DNA from: Rhodospirillales bacterium
GTDB taxonomy: Bacteria > Pseudomonadota > Alphaproteobacteria > Rhodospirillales > JASLLZ01
Direction: 5' to 3'
Assembly (NCBI GenBank): GCA_030754885.1
Contig: JASLZL010000111.1
Coordinates: 1-41,965 of the forward strand
Length of the DNA stretch: 41,965 bases
The translations under genes were made by a program, and so were the position numbers. Shown here in pieces: positions 23,916 through 32,784 of the stretch. Numbering within the stretch: the first letter of the stretch is position 1; each line of letters starts with the position of its first letter. Below the pieces are notes generated by a model. The model saw only the letters and a program-made list of their open reading frames with translations. It had not been told where the DNA came from and did no database searches.

Positions 23916-25298
23916 TCAGGTTTCGTAGGGGGCTTTGGATAGGGTATTGAGGAACTTGTCGCGCCAGGTGGTTAGCGTATTTGCACGCAAATTCTCCATC
24001 ATCGCGGCCCACCGGCTACGCCGTTCCTCGAGGGGCATTTCCAGGCCCTTGGCGATGGCGTCGGCTACCCCTTCGTAGTCGAACGGATTGACGATGAGGG
24101 CGCTCTCCAATTCGCGCGCCGCGCCGGCGAAGCGCGACAGCACCAGAACCCCCGGATCTTCTGGGTTTTGCGACGCCACGTACTCCTTGGCGACTAGGTT
24201 CATGCCGTCTCGCAACGGTGTCACCAGGCCGATGCGGCTGGCCTGGTAAAATCCGGCCAAATCCTGGCGGGTGTAGCTCTTGTTGAGATAGTTGATGGGT
24301 ACCCAGTCGAACTCGGCGAAGCGGCCGTTGATGTGCCCCGACTCGGCTTCAAGGGTGCGGCGAATTTCGCGGTACTCCGGCACTTCCGAGCGCGACGGCG
24401 GTGCAATCTGCAACAGGGCGATTTGACCCCGGTAGGTGGGATGGGACTCAAGCAGGCGCGAGAAGGACTGAAATCGCTCGACCAGTCCTTTGCTATAGTC
24501 CAGCCGGTCGACGCCGATGATCCACGAAAAGCCCTCGGGGCGCCCGCGCAAGATCTTGACGCTGGCTGATTGGCTTTCCTTTTGACCGGCCCTGACGAAA
24601 TCTTCAGTGTCTATGCCGATCGGGAATATCTCTACCCTGAGCGTGCGGCCGAAGGCATGAATCAGATGGTTGCCCATGATGCCGCCGCCGGCCTCGTTGA
24701 CGATGTAGTCTAGAAAGGCGCGCAGGTCGTTCTCGGTCTGGAAACCGACCACGTCGTAAGCGCAAAGTGAACGGACCAGGGATTCATGACCGGGCAGGGC
24801 GGTGAGAATTTCCATTGCCGGGAACGGAGTGTGCAGGAAGAAACCCATGGGCTGCGTCACTCCGGCGCGGCGCAATTCTTCGCCCATGGGGATGAGGTGG
24901 TAATCGTGGATCCAGATCAGGTCCTCGGGCTTTATCAGACGCATCAGTTTATCGGCGAAAATGGTGTTGACCTGCAAATAGCCCGAGTAGTTCTGTTTGC
25001 TGAATGCCGTCAGGTCGAGCCGGTAGTGGAAAAGCGGCCAAAGGGTGCGGTTGGCGAAGCCGTTGTAATATTCGTTGTAGTGTTTGCGCGATAAATCGAT
25101 GGTGGCATAGGTAACGGGGCCGATCTGGGTCAAGGCGGGCTTGGCCGGTGTCTTGCTTGCAACCTTGCCGCTCCAACCGAACCACACGCCGCCGTGCTCG
25201 GAAAGGGCGTCCTTGAGTGCCACCGCGAGGCCTCCGGCGCGCCCTTTGACATCGGTGGGCGCGGCAACCCGATTGGAGACAACGATAAGGCGGCTCAA
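23916..25298 (-). CDS. otsA: alpha,alpha-trehalose-phosphate synthase (UDP-forming)
   Basis: OtsA (GT20) joins glucose 6-phosphate and UDP-glucose to trehalose 6-phosphate. The 460-residue protein begins [10 protein letters not shown] and has FGWSGKV, the catalytic-cleft [16 protein letters not shown] and [27 protein letters not shown] near the C-terminus is a sugar-nucleotide-binding signature. I choose a TTG start at 25298, which gives the expected N-terminus and overlaps the preceding gene's stop as TTGA; upstream in-frame codons would lie inside that gene. No otsB phosphatase domain or gene is present nearby. Confidence 0.93.
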   Translation of the reverse strand: MSRLIVVSNRVAAPTDVKGRAGGLAVALKDALSEHGGVWFGWSGKVASKTPAKPALTQIGPVTYATIDLSRKHYNEYYNGFANRTLWPLFHYRLDLTAFSKQNYSGYLQVNTIFADKLMRLIKPEDLIWIHDYHLIPMGEELRRAGVTQPMGFFLHTPFPAMEILTALPGHESLVRSLCAYDVVGFQTENDLRAFLDYIVNEAGGGIMGNHLIHAFGRTLRVEIFPIGIDTEDFVRAGQKESQSASVKILRGRPEGFSWIIGVDRLDYSKGLVERFQSFSRLLESHPTYRGQIALLQIAPPSRSEVPEYREIRRTLEAESGHINGRFAEFDWVPINYLNKSYTRQDLAGFYQASRIGLVTPLRDGMNLVAKEYVASQNPEDPGVLVLSRFAGAARELESALIVNPFDYEGVADAIAKGLEMPLEERRSRWAAMMENLRANTLTTWRDKFLNTLSKAPYET

Positions 25299-27082
25299 TA
25301 GGCTTCCTCCCAACTCGTGCTCAGGGCCATGGCGGAATTGATCAACCCGACCATGGAATAGGTCTGTGGGAAATTGCCCCACAACTCGCCCGTCTTCGGA
25401 TCGATGTCTTCCGAGAGCAGACCGAGATGGTTGCGTGAGTCTAGCATGTTTTCGAACAGTTCGCGCGCCTCCTCCTGCCGGCCCACGGCGGCCAGAGCAT
25501 CGATGTACCAGAATGTACAGATGTTAAAGGCGGTCTGGGGCGTTCCGAAGTCGTCCTCGACGGCATAGCGGTAAAGGTGGTCGCCCCGTCGCAGGGTTTT
25601 TTCGATGGTCTCCACGGTGCCGACGAAGCGGGGGTCGGAGCCCTCGATGAAGCCGACTTCATAGAGCAAAAGCAAACTGCCATCGATCCCGTTGCCGCCA
25701 AAACTCTCGACGAACGTGTTGCGCTTGGCATCGTAGGCATTCTCGATGATGACGGCGCGGATCTTTTCGGCGTCGCGGCGCCATTGTTCGGCCTGGCCGG
25801 TCATGCCCAGGCGGGTGGCGATACGCGCCAGGCGGTCGGCGCTGGCCCAGCACATGACGCTGGAATGGGTGTGCACCTTGGACTTGGTTCTCAGTTCCCA
25901 CAGGCCGGCGTCGGGCTTGTCGAAAAGCTCCAGCGCACGGCGGCCCACGTTTTCGAGCCGCTGAAACAGCCTGTGATCGCCGGGGCGGGTCAGGCGTTCG
26001 TCGAAAAATGCCTGGGTGGCGGCCAAGATGACGTTACCGTAACCGTCGTTCTGGATGTGCTCGTAGGCTTGGTTGCCGCGGCGCACCGGCCCCATGGATC
26101 GGTACCCCGCAAGCGTCGATACCGTTTCCTCGATCAGGCGTTTATCGAGGGTGATGCCGTAGACCGGCTGGAAGTGTCCGTTTTCGGACCCCGCGACAAC
26201 GTTGACGATGTAGTGCAGGTATTCCTCCATGGTCCGCGTCGCGCCAAGCCGGTTGAGCGCCTTGACGACGAAATAGGCATCCCGCAGCCAGCAATAGCGG
26301 TAGTCCCAGTTGCGGCCGCTGTCGGCCGCCTCGGGGATGGACGTGGTCATGGCCGCGATGATGCCGCCGCTTTCCTCAAAACTGCTCAACTTCAGCGTAA
26401 TGGCAGCGCGGATGACGGCTTCTTGCCACTCGAAGGGCACGGCCAGATAGCGCGCCCATTCGCGCCAATAGTCCAAGGTGCGCTTAAAGAATTCGCGCGA
26501 TGTGTTGTTGATGGGACTGGTCAGACTCTCGTCCGCGCCAACCATCATGGTCAGGGGTTCCTCAAGCACGAAGGGAACCTCGTCGATCAGATAGGTGATC
26601 GGCGCATCGGTCGTGCAGCGCAAGGTCAGTTGCGGAGCGACATAACGGATGTGGTTGCTGCCGCGTGTCAACTGGGGCCGCTCGGCACCGTAGTCATAGG
26701 TCGGACGCAGCCGCAATGTAACCCGGGGGTGGCCAATGACGGGGCGCACGTGGCGGACCAACATCATGGGACGGAAGACGCGGTCGAGGCGCTTAAAGCG
26801 TGGTGCGAAGTCGGCGATCTCCAGGGCCGCGCCGTCGGCGTCGTAAAGGGTGGTGATGAGAATCGCCGTATTGTGCAGGTAATGCTGCTCACTGCGCGCA
26901 AAGTTCTGCACGACGACGTCGAAAAAGCCTTGTTCTGGTTCGCCGGTGTTGCCCTGTAGAAGGCTGCAAAATACCGGGTCACCGTCGAAACGCGGCAGAC
27001 AGCACCACACGACACGCCCTTTGCGGTCGATCAGGGCGCCGAACGACGAGTTGCCGATAACGCCGAGGTCGAGATCGCTCAT
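25295..27082 (-). CDS. glycoside hydrolase family 15 protein (trehalase/glucoamylase-like)
   Basis: This 595-residue GH15 enzyme has an N-terminal beta-sandwich (DLGVIGNSSFGALIDRKGRV) and an alpha/alpha-barrel with the family motifs GRNWDYRYCWLRDAYFVVKA, AGLWELR and GELWGNFPQTYSMVGL. Bacterial members hydrolyse trehalose or alpha-glucans. Placement directly before otsA and glk makes trehalose a reasonable guess. ATG at 27082 is preceded by GAGAGAGG with good spacing. It is translationally coupled to otsA by a 4-base overlap. There is no signal peptide, so it is predicted cytoplasmic. Confidence 0.92.
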   Translation of the reverse strand: MSDLDLGVIGNSSFGALIDRKGRVVWCCLPRFDGDPVFCSLLQGNTGEPEQGFFDVVVQNFARSEQHYLHNTAILITTLYDADGAALEIADFAPRFKRLDRVFRPMMLVRHVRPVIGHPRVTLRLRPTYDYGAERPQLTRGSNHIRYVAPQLTLRCTTDAPITYLIDEVPFVLEEPLTMMVGADESLTSPINNTSREFFKRTLDYWREWARYLAVPFEWQEAVIRAAITLKLSSFEESGGIIAAMTTSIPEAADSGRNWDYRYCWLRDAYFVVKALNRLGATRTMEEYLHYIVNVVAGSENGHFQPVYGITLDKRLIEETVSTLAGYRSMGPVRRGNQAYEHIQNDGYGNVILAATQAFFDERLTRPGDHRLFQRLENVGRRALELFDKPDAGLWELRTKSKVHTHSSVMCWASADRLARIATRLGMTGQAEQWRRDAEKIRAVIIENAYDAKRNTFVESFGGNGIDGSLLLLYEVGFIEGSDPRFVGTVETIEKTLRRGDHLYRYAVEDDFGTPQTAFNICTFWYIDALAAVGRQEEARELFENMLDSRNHLGLLSEDIDPKTGELWGNFPQTYSMVGLINSAMALSTSWEEAY

Positions 27083-27217
27083 GGAAACCTCTCTCAATAT
27101 TGGTTGGACCCGATGCGCGCCCGTGGGCCCGCCGGCAAGTCGCGTCTAGAAATAGCAGACAATTGGGGAAAGAGGCGAATCACCGGTGAAATCGGGACCC
27201 GGTTCCTAGGCAAGTCG

Positions 27218-28177
27218 CTAGAATGTCGGCTGCACTAGACCGCGACGCCAGGAAAGGAGTTGAGCCCGGCGCTTGTCGGCGAAGGATACTTTCTGCTCGC
27301 CCGCGCCCAGGAGCGCTTGGCGACGCAGCATCTTGGCCTCGGCGCGCCGCATAAGAGCCAAGTGATTGCCGCGGTCGGCGCGGACGCGGTCTTGGCGCCA
27401 GGCGGCCAGTTGGCTTTGCCGGATCGAGGCCGCGTCATCGATGTTGCGGGCGGCTGCGCGGGTGGATTCCAACCGGCTGTTGAGCTGCGCCGTGCGCACC
27501 CGGTCGATGGCCGGCGTCGAGGCGTCGCCCCGGACAACGGTGGCCACGGTCCTTGGAGGTGTGGTGGTGGGAATGTCGGTGGGGGTATTGACGGGAACGT
27601 CGCGAACTTGGCTCCACAGCCTCATCACTCGGGCGCGGTAGGCCGAGCCGAGGTTCGGATTTTTGGAATGATAAGCGCCGGCGGCCCGTGTCCAAGAGCC
27701 TTGCGAGACGCGCAAATTCTTGAGAAAGCCGGCGGCATAGGCAACGTTGGAAGCGGGGTCGAGGGCGTCTTCCAAACTGGGAAATGCATCAGAGTGATAG
27801 AAGAGATTAACCTGCATGCAACCAACGTCGATATTGCGAATTCCCCGTGCCTTGAGGGCCATCACCTCGGCAACCGCGGCGGCCTTGGTATCGAAATATC
27901 GCCCTTCGCCTTTGGCGGTAACGGTCCATGGCCAGGCAAGATTTACCCGGTCGACGGCATACCAACGCCCTGTCTCGGCCAGGGATATGGCCCGCAAGAG
28001 ATGGGACGGAATACCGTCCACTCGTTCCTGGCGGGCCGTCACGGCGGCGCATAAATCTTGTGCGTTATCAAGATCTTGTGCCGGTCGTGCCGGGGCGGCG
28101 TCCATCCCCGCGACCATCGACAGCACAATGCAATAACAAAATAGGCAAAAACGTATTGGCATGAACCGATCCATCAT
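27218..28177 (-). CDS. lytic transglycosylase domain-containing protein
   Basis: This 319-residue exported protein has an N-terminal hydrophobic signal (FCLFCYCIVLSMVAG). A soluble-lytic-transglycosylase-like domain in about residues 40-190 carries the catalytic Glu in ISLAETGRWY, plus GCMQVNLFYH and the AYHSKNP segment. The C-terminal 120 residues are arginine- and glutamine-rich and low in hydrophobics, with no domain I recognise. The start is ambiguous between GTG 28192, ATG 28177/28174 and ATG 28162. The enzyme is expected to cleave peptidoglycan in the periplasm. Confidence 0.85.
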   Translation of the reverse strand: MMDRFMPIRFCLFCYCIVLSMVAGMDAAPARPAQDLDNAQDLCAAVTARQERVDGIPSHLLRAISLAETGRWYAVDRVNLAWPWTVTAKGEGRYFDTKAAAVAEVMALKARGIRNIDVGCMQVNLFYHSDAFPSLEDALDPASNVAYAAGFLKNLRVSQGSWTRAAGAYHSKNPNLGSAYRARVMRLWSQVRDVPVNTPTDIPTTTPPRTVATVVRGDASTPAIDRVRTAQLNSRLESTRAAARNIDDAASIRQSQLAAWRQDRVRADRGNHLALMRRAEAKMLRRQALLGAGEQKVSFADKRRAQLLSWRRGLVQPTF

Positions 28178-28365
28178 TCCGGTATATTTCACGCAACGAA
28201 CATGCCAAGGGATCGGGGCCTATTCCCAACGATGCGATCAAGCCTCGAAATTCTTACTTAGGTTGACGTCTCACACACTCAATCCACGCAATCTTGGACG
28301 TCTGCGACGGACCGTTTTGAATTGCTCGTAATACAAGTGTTCAATTCACCTCACAAAAAATTCAT

Positions 28366-28500
28366 TTGATTTTTCATCGAAATACGACTATATATTGCGT
28401 TGCGGCATGCGGGGCCGCCTACTTGGCGATTTCCCGATGTTGCATCTTTCGACGTTTCCTCCCAAAACTTGGGCCGTGCTAGTCACGGCCCTCTTTTTTT
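28366..28500 (+). ncRNA. candidate small RNA gene (promoter, about 100-nt transcript, intrinsic terminator)
   Basis: A sigma70-like promoter is visible: TTGATT at 28366-28371, 17 bases, TATATA at 28389-28394. The predicted transcript starts near 28401. It contains a GCGGC/GCCGC hairpin (28402-28418), a GATG/CATC hairpin (28437-28447) and an unpaired-looking CCUCCC (28458-28463) that could pair with Shine-Dalgarno sequences. It ends in an intrinsic terminator: stem GGGCCGTG/CACGGCCC at 28471-28491, then seven T. No convincing ORF fits between promoter and terminator. The layout recalls anti-SD sRNAs of alphaproteobacteria, but no family is confirmed. Confidence 0.55.
28471..28500 (+). terminator. 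intrinsic terminator
   Basis: An 8-bp perfect stem, GGGCCGTG and CACGGCCC, with a 5-base loop is followed by TCTTTTTTT. It ends the candidate sRNA; no other rightward gene precedes it within the intergenic region. Confidence 0.8.
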
Positions 28501-28520
28501 GGGCGACTCAGTCGTCAGTC

Positions 28521-28799
28521 GTGAAAAAGTCCCTCGCCTTCGGCTCGGTGTACTTTTACCCGGTTTTGGTACGGCCAAATCGGCCCTTGAGGCGGCTCGG
28601 CGGGCCGATTTGAGATTCTGTTCCCAGCCCCGCCATTCGGCGTGGCTGGAGCCTTTTGCAAGGGGTTGCGCTCTTCTTGCGCAAAACCTTGAAAAAGAGG
28701 ACAAGCGAAAGGCGGGCGCCGGGCCGCCCCAAGCACGCCTTTCTCATTACCAACATTGAAGAAAAGTACACTGAGCGCTAGCGAAGGACTTTTCTTCAC
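28521..28799. repeat. second MITE-like element with imperfect terminal inverted repeats
   Basis: Bases 28521-28556 (GTGAAAAAGTCCCTCGCC onward) are complementary to 28761-28799, whose reverse complement begins GTGAAGAAAAGTCCTTCGC. Both ends converge on GTGTACTTTT at their inner side. With a 2-base gap roughly four fifths of positions match. The 280-bp interior has strong internal hairpins (GGCCAAATCGGCC near 28570 and AAATCGGCCCGCC-like partners) and no credible gene. It sits between the sRNA terminator and the acetyltransferase stop. It is unrelated in sequence to the element at 2453. Confidence 0.6.
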
Positions 28800-28806
28800 C
28801 GGTGGC

Positions 28807-29367
28807 TCAGTCTTTGGTATCGGATCCGGGAAGCGTCGTATCGCCCTTGCCCAAGGAACGTTGCATAAGGACGGTGTCCACCCAGCGGCCGAATTTGAAA
28901 CCGGTCGATCTGAGGGTGCCGATCTCGCGGAATCCCATGGCGGCGTGAAGCGCGATCGAAGCTGTGTTCTGGGAATCACCGATGACCGCCACCATCTGGC
29001 GGTAGCCACCCGCCGAGCACCGTTCGATGAGGGCGCCCAGCATGAGGCGTCCCAATCCAAGGCCGGCGGCGTCGGGTGCGACATAGACCGAGTTTTCAAT
29101 CGTATGGCGGTAGGCAGGGCGGGTCCGGAAAGGCCCGGCATAGGCGAAACCGGAAACCACGCCGGCCTGCTCGGCGACCAAGTAGGGCAGGCCGAGCGCG
29201 ACCACGGCGTCACGGCGCCGGGCGATCTCGGCCAAGTCGGGCGGCACTTCTTCGAAACTGGCGAGGCCGGTCAGCAAGTGATGGGCGTAAATGCCGACGA
29301 TGGCCTCCAGGTCGCCGTCGTCGGCATTCCGGATCACCGCGTCGGGTTCACCCTCGGCGCCGGTCAT
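28807..29367 (-). CDS. GNAT family N-acetyltransferase (phosphinothricin acetyltransferase-like)
   Basis: This 186-residue GNAT protein is of the PAT/bar type. It has IRNADDGDLEAIVGIYAHHL at the N-terminus, a core strand block ENSVYVAPDAAGLGLGRLML holding the acetyl-CoA pyrophosphate loop, and AVIGDSQNTASIALHAAMGF. Relatives acetylate phosphinothricin or methionine sulfoximine-like amino acids; the true substrate is unknown. ATG at 29367 overlaps the stop of the N-formylglutamate amidohydrolase gene, so the pair is translationally coupled. Amino-acid or amide metabolism would fit both genes. Confidence 0.9.
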   Translation of the reverse strand: MTGAEGEPDAVIRNADDGDLEAIVGIYAHHLLTGLASFEEVPPDLAEIARRRDAVVALGLPYLVAEQAGVVSGFAYAGPFRTRPAYRHTIENSVYVAPDAAGLGLGRLMLGALIERCSAGGYRQMVAVIGDSQNTASIALHAAMGFREIGTLRSTGFKFGRWVDTVLMQRSLGKGDTTLPGSDTKD

Positions 29368-30290
29368 GGGACGGCGAGGAGAGCGGGATCGATGGCGACC
29401 AGGTTTTCGATCAGGCGCTTCACACTCTCGATCAGAGGCGCTATTCCTGGGCCCCTCTCGATGGTCCACTCGTTCATGTAGAGACCCCGGTTTATTTCTA
29501 TCTGCAGGGCATGGACGCTGTTTTCAGGACACCCGTAGTGGCGCGTCGTGAAGCCGCCGGCATAGGGGTCGTTGCGCGTCACCTGATAGCCCAGCTTGAC
29601 CAAGGACCGCTCAGCCAGATCGCAGACAGCGGCAACGCACGACGTTGCGTGACAGTCACCCAAAATGAAGTCAGAGCGCGGATGGCCCGGATCGGCATCC
29701 ATCGGCCCGCCCACCGACGGCATGGAATGACAATCGACGAGCAGGCAGACGCCAAAGCGCCGCCGGGTTTCATCGACCAGATCGCCAAGCGCCGCGTGAT
29801 AGGGCACATAGCAGTTATCGATGCGCCGTTTGGCGTCGCTCCAGCGGAGCAAATCACTGTATATCTCCTCGCCGCTGGCGACGATCCGCGCGACCGTACC
29901 CAAACCGGCGGCGACCCGGGGCGAGCCGCTGTTGACGTGATCAGGAAGGGCGTCGGCGAACATGGCGGGGTCAAGCTCGTGGGACTCCCGATTAGGATCC
30001 ACATAGGCGCGCGGGAAGTGGGCCCGGATGAGGGGTGCCCCGTGATCGGGCGCGGCGGCGAATATCTCGTCGACGAAGGCATCCTCCGAGCGCCTGAGCA
30101 TCAATGGATCAAGCCGCGACGCAGCGATGAACGCCGGCGAATAGGCGCGCCCGCTGTGTGGCGAGGCAAAGACTACGGGCGCGGTCTGAACGGCCGGGGC
30201 GCGAACGTCAAAGGCCGCCGACTGAACCGCCGGGTAGGGTTGAACGCTTTCGTCGTCCGGTGCCGACAAGGAGACCTCCGCTGCGCCCAT
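29364..30290 (-). CDS. N-formylglutamate amidohydrolase family protein
   Basis: This 308-residue zinc-dependent amidohydrolase of the HutG/FGase family has FASPHSGRAYSPAF, RAYVDPNRES, VDCHSMP and HYGCPENSVHALQIEINR, which supply the metal-binding His/Glu set. Family members hydrolyse N-formyl-L-glutamate to glutamate and formate at the end of one histidine-degradation route. No other hut gene is in the window, so the substrate may differ. I take 30290 (MGAAEVSLSAP) as start; an in-frame ATG at 30353 would add 21 residues. It is coupled to the downstream acetyltransferase. Confidence 0.87.
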   Translation of the reverse strand: MGAAEVSLSAPDDESVQPYPAVQSAAFDVRAPAVQTAPVVFASPHSGRAYSPAFIAASRLDPLMLRRSEDAFVDEIFAAAPDHGAPLIRAHFPRAYVDPNRESHELDPAMFADALPDHVNSGSPRVAAGLGTVARIVASGEEIYSDLLRWSDAKRRIDNCYVPYHAALGDLVDETRRRFGVCLLVDCHSMPSVGGPMDADPGHPRSDFILGDCHATSCVAAVCDLAERSLVKLGYQVTRNDPYAGGFTTRHYGCPENSVHALQIEINRGLYMNEWTIERGPGIAPLIESVKRLIENLVAIDPALLAVP

Positions 30291-30464
30291 TCCTGGGCGT
30301 CCGCCCACGACGAGTGGGTAGGTTCTGTTAGCCTCCTGCTTGCGCCGGCGCAATGGGAATCTGTTCTTGCCGGTCCGCCCGGTCCAGCCAAGCAGAGCTT
30401 GTCAAGACCCCTCGGTTGGGATTAAAAGACCTCCTTCGCGGCGCCCTTTCAAGGGACGTTGCCG

Positions 30465-30539
30465 GGGCGCGTAGCTCAGCGGGAGAGCACTGCGTTGACA
30501 TCGCAGGGGTCGCTGGTTCAATCCCAGCCGCGCCCACCA
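30465..30539 (+). tRNA. tRNA-Val (anticodon GAC)
   Basis: The cloverleaf is complete. Acceptor GGGCGCG (30465-30471) pairs with CGCGCCC (30529-30535). There is a D-arm GCTC...GAGC, an anticodon stem CTGCG/CGCAG with loop TTGACAT giving anticodon GAC, and a T-arm GCTGG-TTCAATC-CCAGC. The discriminator is A and the CCA end is encoded. It decodes GUC/GUU valine codons. It stands alone and is followed by an intrinsic terminator. Confidence 0.96.
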
Positions 30540-30549
30540 TTTTCCAAGG

Positions 30550-30578
30550 GGTTCCGGGGTGGTTCGGGACCTTTTTTT
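30550..30578 (+). terminator. intrinsic terminator after tRNA-Val
   Basis: GGTTCC (30550-30555) pairs with GGGACC (30566-30571, one G-U wobble) across a 10-base loop and is followed by seven T. It lies 11 bases past the tRNA 3' end. Confidence 0.7.
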
Positions 30579-30637
30579 CTGGCGGGACGCGCGGTCCAGT
30601 CGCTTGGGGATATGTTGATAGGGTTTAAGGTGTTCAC

Positions 30638-31060
30638 ATGATCGCCGTCACGGATGCCATCGTTCTTTCCGACGACGAGATCAAGGAGCGGTTCATCCGC
30701 GCCCCGGGTCCCGGCGGTCAGAACGTCAACAAGGTGGAAAGCGCCGTACAACTGCGTTTCGACGCGGCCAATAGCCCGGCCCTTTCGGCCGCGGTCTTGC
30801 GCCGTCTCACGTCCCTGGCCGGTAGTCGCATGACGCGAAAAGGCGTCATCGTGCTGACCGCAAATCGTTTCCGTAGCCAAGAACGGAACCGCCACGACGC
30901 CTTGGCACGGCTTATCGAATTGATCCGCCAAGCGGCCGTCGAGCCCAAGCGGCGTCGGCCGACGAGACCGACGGCCGGATCCCGGCAAAGGCGCCTCGAC
31001 GCCAAGCGCCAACGCAGCGGCCTCAAGAAGGGACGCGGCAAGGCTGATCCTTTCGATTAA
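30638..31060 (+). CDS. arfB: alternative ribosome-rescue factor ArfB (peptidyl-tRNA hydrolase, YaeJ/ICT1 family)
   Basis: ArfB hydrolyses peptidyl-tRNA on ribosomes stalled without a stop codon. The 140-residue protein has the release-factor GGQ motif (Gly26-Gly27-Gln28 in GPGGQNVNKVESAV). It then has a strongly basic C-terminal tail of about 40 residues (RRLDAKRQRSGLKKGRGK) that enters the empty mRNA channel. Length and layout match E. coli ArfB and exclude a full release factor. It lies downstream of the tRNA-Val terminator and upstream of a small lysine-rich gene. Confidence 0.94.
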   Translation: MIAVTDAIVLSDDEIKERFIRAPGPGGQNVNKVESAVQLRFDAANSPALSAAVLRRLTSLAGSRMTRKGVIVLTANRFRSQERNRHDALARLIELIRQAAVEPKRRRPTRPTAGSRQRRLDAKRQRSGLKKGRGKADPFD

Positions 31061-31164
31061 TGCCCCGGGCGCGTCGGCGGCCAAAGGCTTGGGGCTTCCC
31101 TCTTCTTTTGGTTTGGGTTAACAACTGTGCCGCTGTGAATACTCGCGCCCCGTGGAGCAGAACG

Positions 31165-31404
31165 ATGACCGATCAAAGCGCCGGCCCGAAAACCGACACC
31201 AAGACCAAATCCGACACCACGACCAAATCCGATACCAAGACCAAATCCGACACCACGACTAAGACCAAGGATAAGAAGAGCGGTGGCACGCCGGACAAGA
31301 AGGCGGAAAAAATAGAATCCAAAGTCGCTACCCACGAAGGGCAGAAGCCCGTGACCGATGAGTATCGGGCAAATTGGAACCGTATCTTTGGGGGAAAGAG
31401 TTAG
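31165..31404 (+). CDS. small lysine/threonine-rich repeat protein, function unknown
   Basis: This 79-residue hydrophilic protein starts at 31165, with GGAG 7 bases upstream. Residues 11-34 are four tandem hexapeptides alternating DTKTKS and DTTTKS (final unit DTTTKT), encoded by an 18-bp DNA repeat at 31195-31266. The C-terminus [14 protein letters not shown] is non-repetitive and resembles the tails of small alphaproteobacterial hypothetical proteins, so the gene is probably real. No signal peptide or membrane segment is seen; it is likely disordered. Its stop shares bases with the convergent cysS stop. Confidence 0.7.
   Translation: MTDQSAGPKTDTKTKSDTTTKSDTKTKSDTTTKTKDKKSGGTPDKKAEKIESKVATHEGQKPVTDEYRANWNRIFGGKS
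31195..31266 (+). repeat. 18-bp tandem repeat, four units
   Basis: Units at 31195, 31213, 31231 and 31249 are each about GACACCAAGACCAAATCC. Units 1 and 3 and units 2 and 4 are most alike, giving a 36-bp higher-order period. They encode the [12 protein letters not shown] repeats of the small protein. Confidence 0.85.
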
Positions 31405-32780
31405 GCGCGCCGCCAGGTGGTCCCTTGCGCACCGTCTTCCAAAACAATGCCGCGTCCGGCAAGGTCGTCACGGATGCGGTCGGCTTCGGTGAAGTCCTTG
31501 GCCGCGCGAGCTTCCAGCCGCTGAGCGATCAGGGCCTCGATTTTACCCTCATCAAATTCCTCGGCACCGGGCGGACGCCATTTAAACCAGGCCTCGGGGT
31601 CGTCTTGTAGAAGGCCGAGGATGGCGCCGGCCGCCACCAAGTCGGCGGCGCATCTTGATCGGTCGTCATCGGCCGCTTTGTTGAGGGCGCCGGCCAGTTC
31701 GTGTAGCCGCGCCAGGGCCAGGGGCGTGTTGAGATCGTCACTCAGCGCTTCGAGCACCGCGTCGGGAACTCCGCCTCCATCCATAGGCGCGACTTCGGGA
31801 GCCTTTCTGAGAGCACCGTAAAGCCGGTCCAGGGTCGAGCGCGCCTCGGCGATGGCGGTCCGGGTGAAGTCCAAGGGCTGGCGGTAGTGGGTTTGCAGCA
31901 GCACCAGGCGGATGGCCTCGCCGGGATATTCCTCCAACAGCTCGTGAACGGTGAAATAGTTGCCCAGGCTTTTTGACATCTTCTCGCCCTCGACCATCAG
32001 ATAGCCGTTGTGCATCCACAGGCGCGCGAAACCGTCGTCGGGATTGGCGCACCTGCTTTGGGCGATCTCGTTCTCGTGGTGGGGGAAGATCAGGTCCTGA
32101 CCGCCGCCGTGGATGTCGAAGGTCCGGCCCAGGTATTCGCCGCTCATCGCCGAGCACTCGATGTGCCAGCCCGGACGGCCGCGCCCCCAGGGCGAGTCCC
32201 AGCCCGGAAGCTCGGGCGTCGAAGGCTTCCATAAGACGAAGTCGGCGGGATCGCGCTTGTAGGGCGCCACCTCGACCCGGGCGCCGTCAATCAGTTGGGC
32301 GCGGCTGTGCCCCGAAAGCTTGCCGTAGTCCGCCATGGACGGCACGTCGAACAGCACGTGGCCTTCGGCCTCATAGGCGTGGCCGGCCTCTATCAGGCGC
32401 TCGATCATGGCGATCATCTGGGGGATGTGCCCGGTGGCCCGGGGTTCGACGTCGGGTTTAAGCGCGCCCAACGCCGCCATGTCTTGGTGAAAGGCCTCCG
32501 TCGTGCGTTGGGTGATGGAGCCGATGTTCTCACCCGATTCGGACGCCCGGGCGTTGATCTTGTCGTCCACGTCGGTGATGTTGCGCACGTAGGTAACCTC
32601 GGCGTACTGACGCTTGAGCAGCCGGTAGAGAACGTCGAAGACGACGATCGGCCGCGCGTTGCCGATGTGGGCATAGTCGTAGACGGTGGGTCCGCAGACG
32701 TACATGCCAACGCGCTCCGGCACCACCGGCTCCAGCGTCTCCTTGCCCCGCGTCAGCGTGTTGTAAAGTTTGAGTGCCAC
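31401..32780 (-). CDS. cysS: cysteinyl-tRNA synthetase
   Basis: CysS charges tRNA-Cys. The 459-residue class I synthetase has [17 protein letters not shown], containing the zinc-ligand Cys and the HIGH-type signature. It also has [10 protein letters not shown] (zinc ligands) and [15 protein letters not shown] (KMSKS loop). The start is GTG at 32780, giving the standard [12 protein letters not shown]-terminus. It lies 4 bases downstream of nadE on the same strand, so the two form an operon. The 3' end overlaps the convergent small gene by the stop codons only. Confidence 0.95.
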   Translation of the reverse strand: MALKLYNTLTRGKETLEPVVPERVGMYVCGPTVYDYAHIGNARPIVVFDVLYRLLKRQYAEVTYVRNITDVDDKINARASESGENIGSITQRTTEAFHQDMAALGALKPDVEPRATGHIPQMIAMIERLIEAGHAYEAEGHVLFDVPSMADYGKLSGHSRAQLIDGARVEVAPYKRDPADFVLWKPSTPELPGWDSPWGRGRPGWHIECSAMSGEYLGRTFDIHGGGQDLIFPHHENEIAQSRCANPDDGFARLWMHNGYLMVEGEKMSKSLGNYFTVHELLEEYPGEAIRLVLLQTHYRQPLDFTRTAIAEARSTLDRLYGALRKAPEVAPMDGGGVPDAVLEALSDDLNTPLALARLHELAGALNKAADDDRSRCAADLVAAGAILGLLQDDPEAWFKWRPPGAEEFDEGKIEALIAQRLEARAAKDFTEADRIRDDLAGRGIVLEDGAQGTTWRRA

Positions 32781-32784
32781 GGGA

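Noticed and set aside
28395-28613. ORF across the sRNA terminator and the second MITE
   Set aside because: It reads through a strong intrinsic terminator and an inverted repeat, with no ribosome site and no homology that I recognise.
31195-31266. Possible CRISPR-like array
   Set aside because: The repeats are directly contiguous 18-mers without spacers and encode an in-frame peptide repeat.
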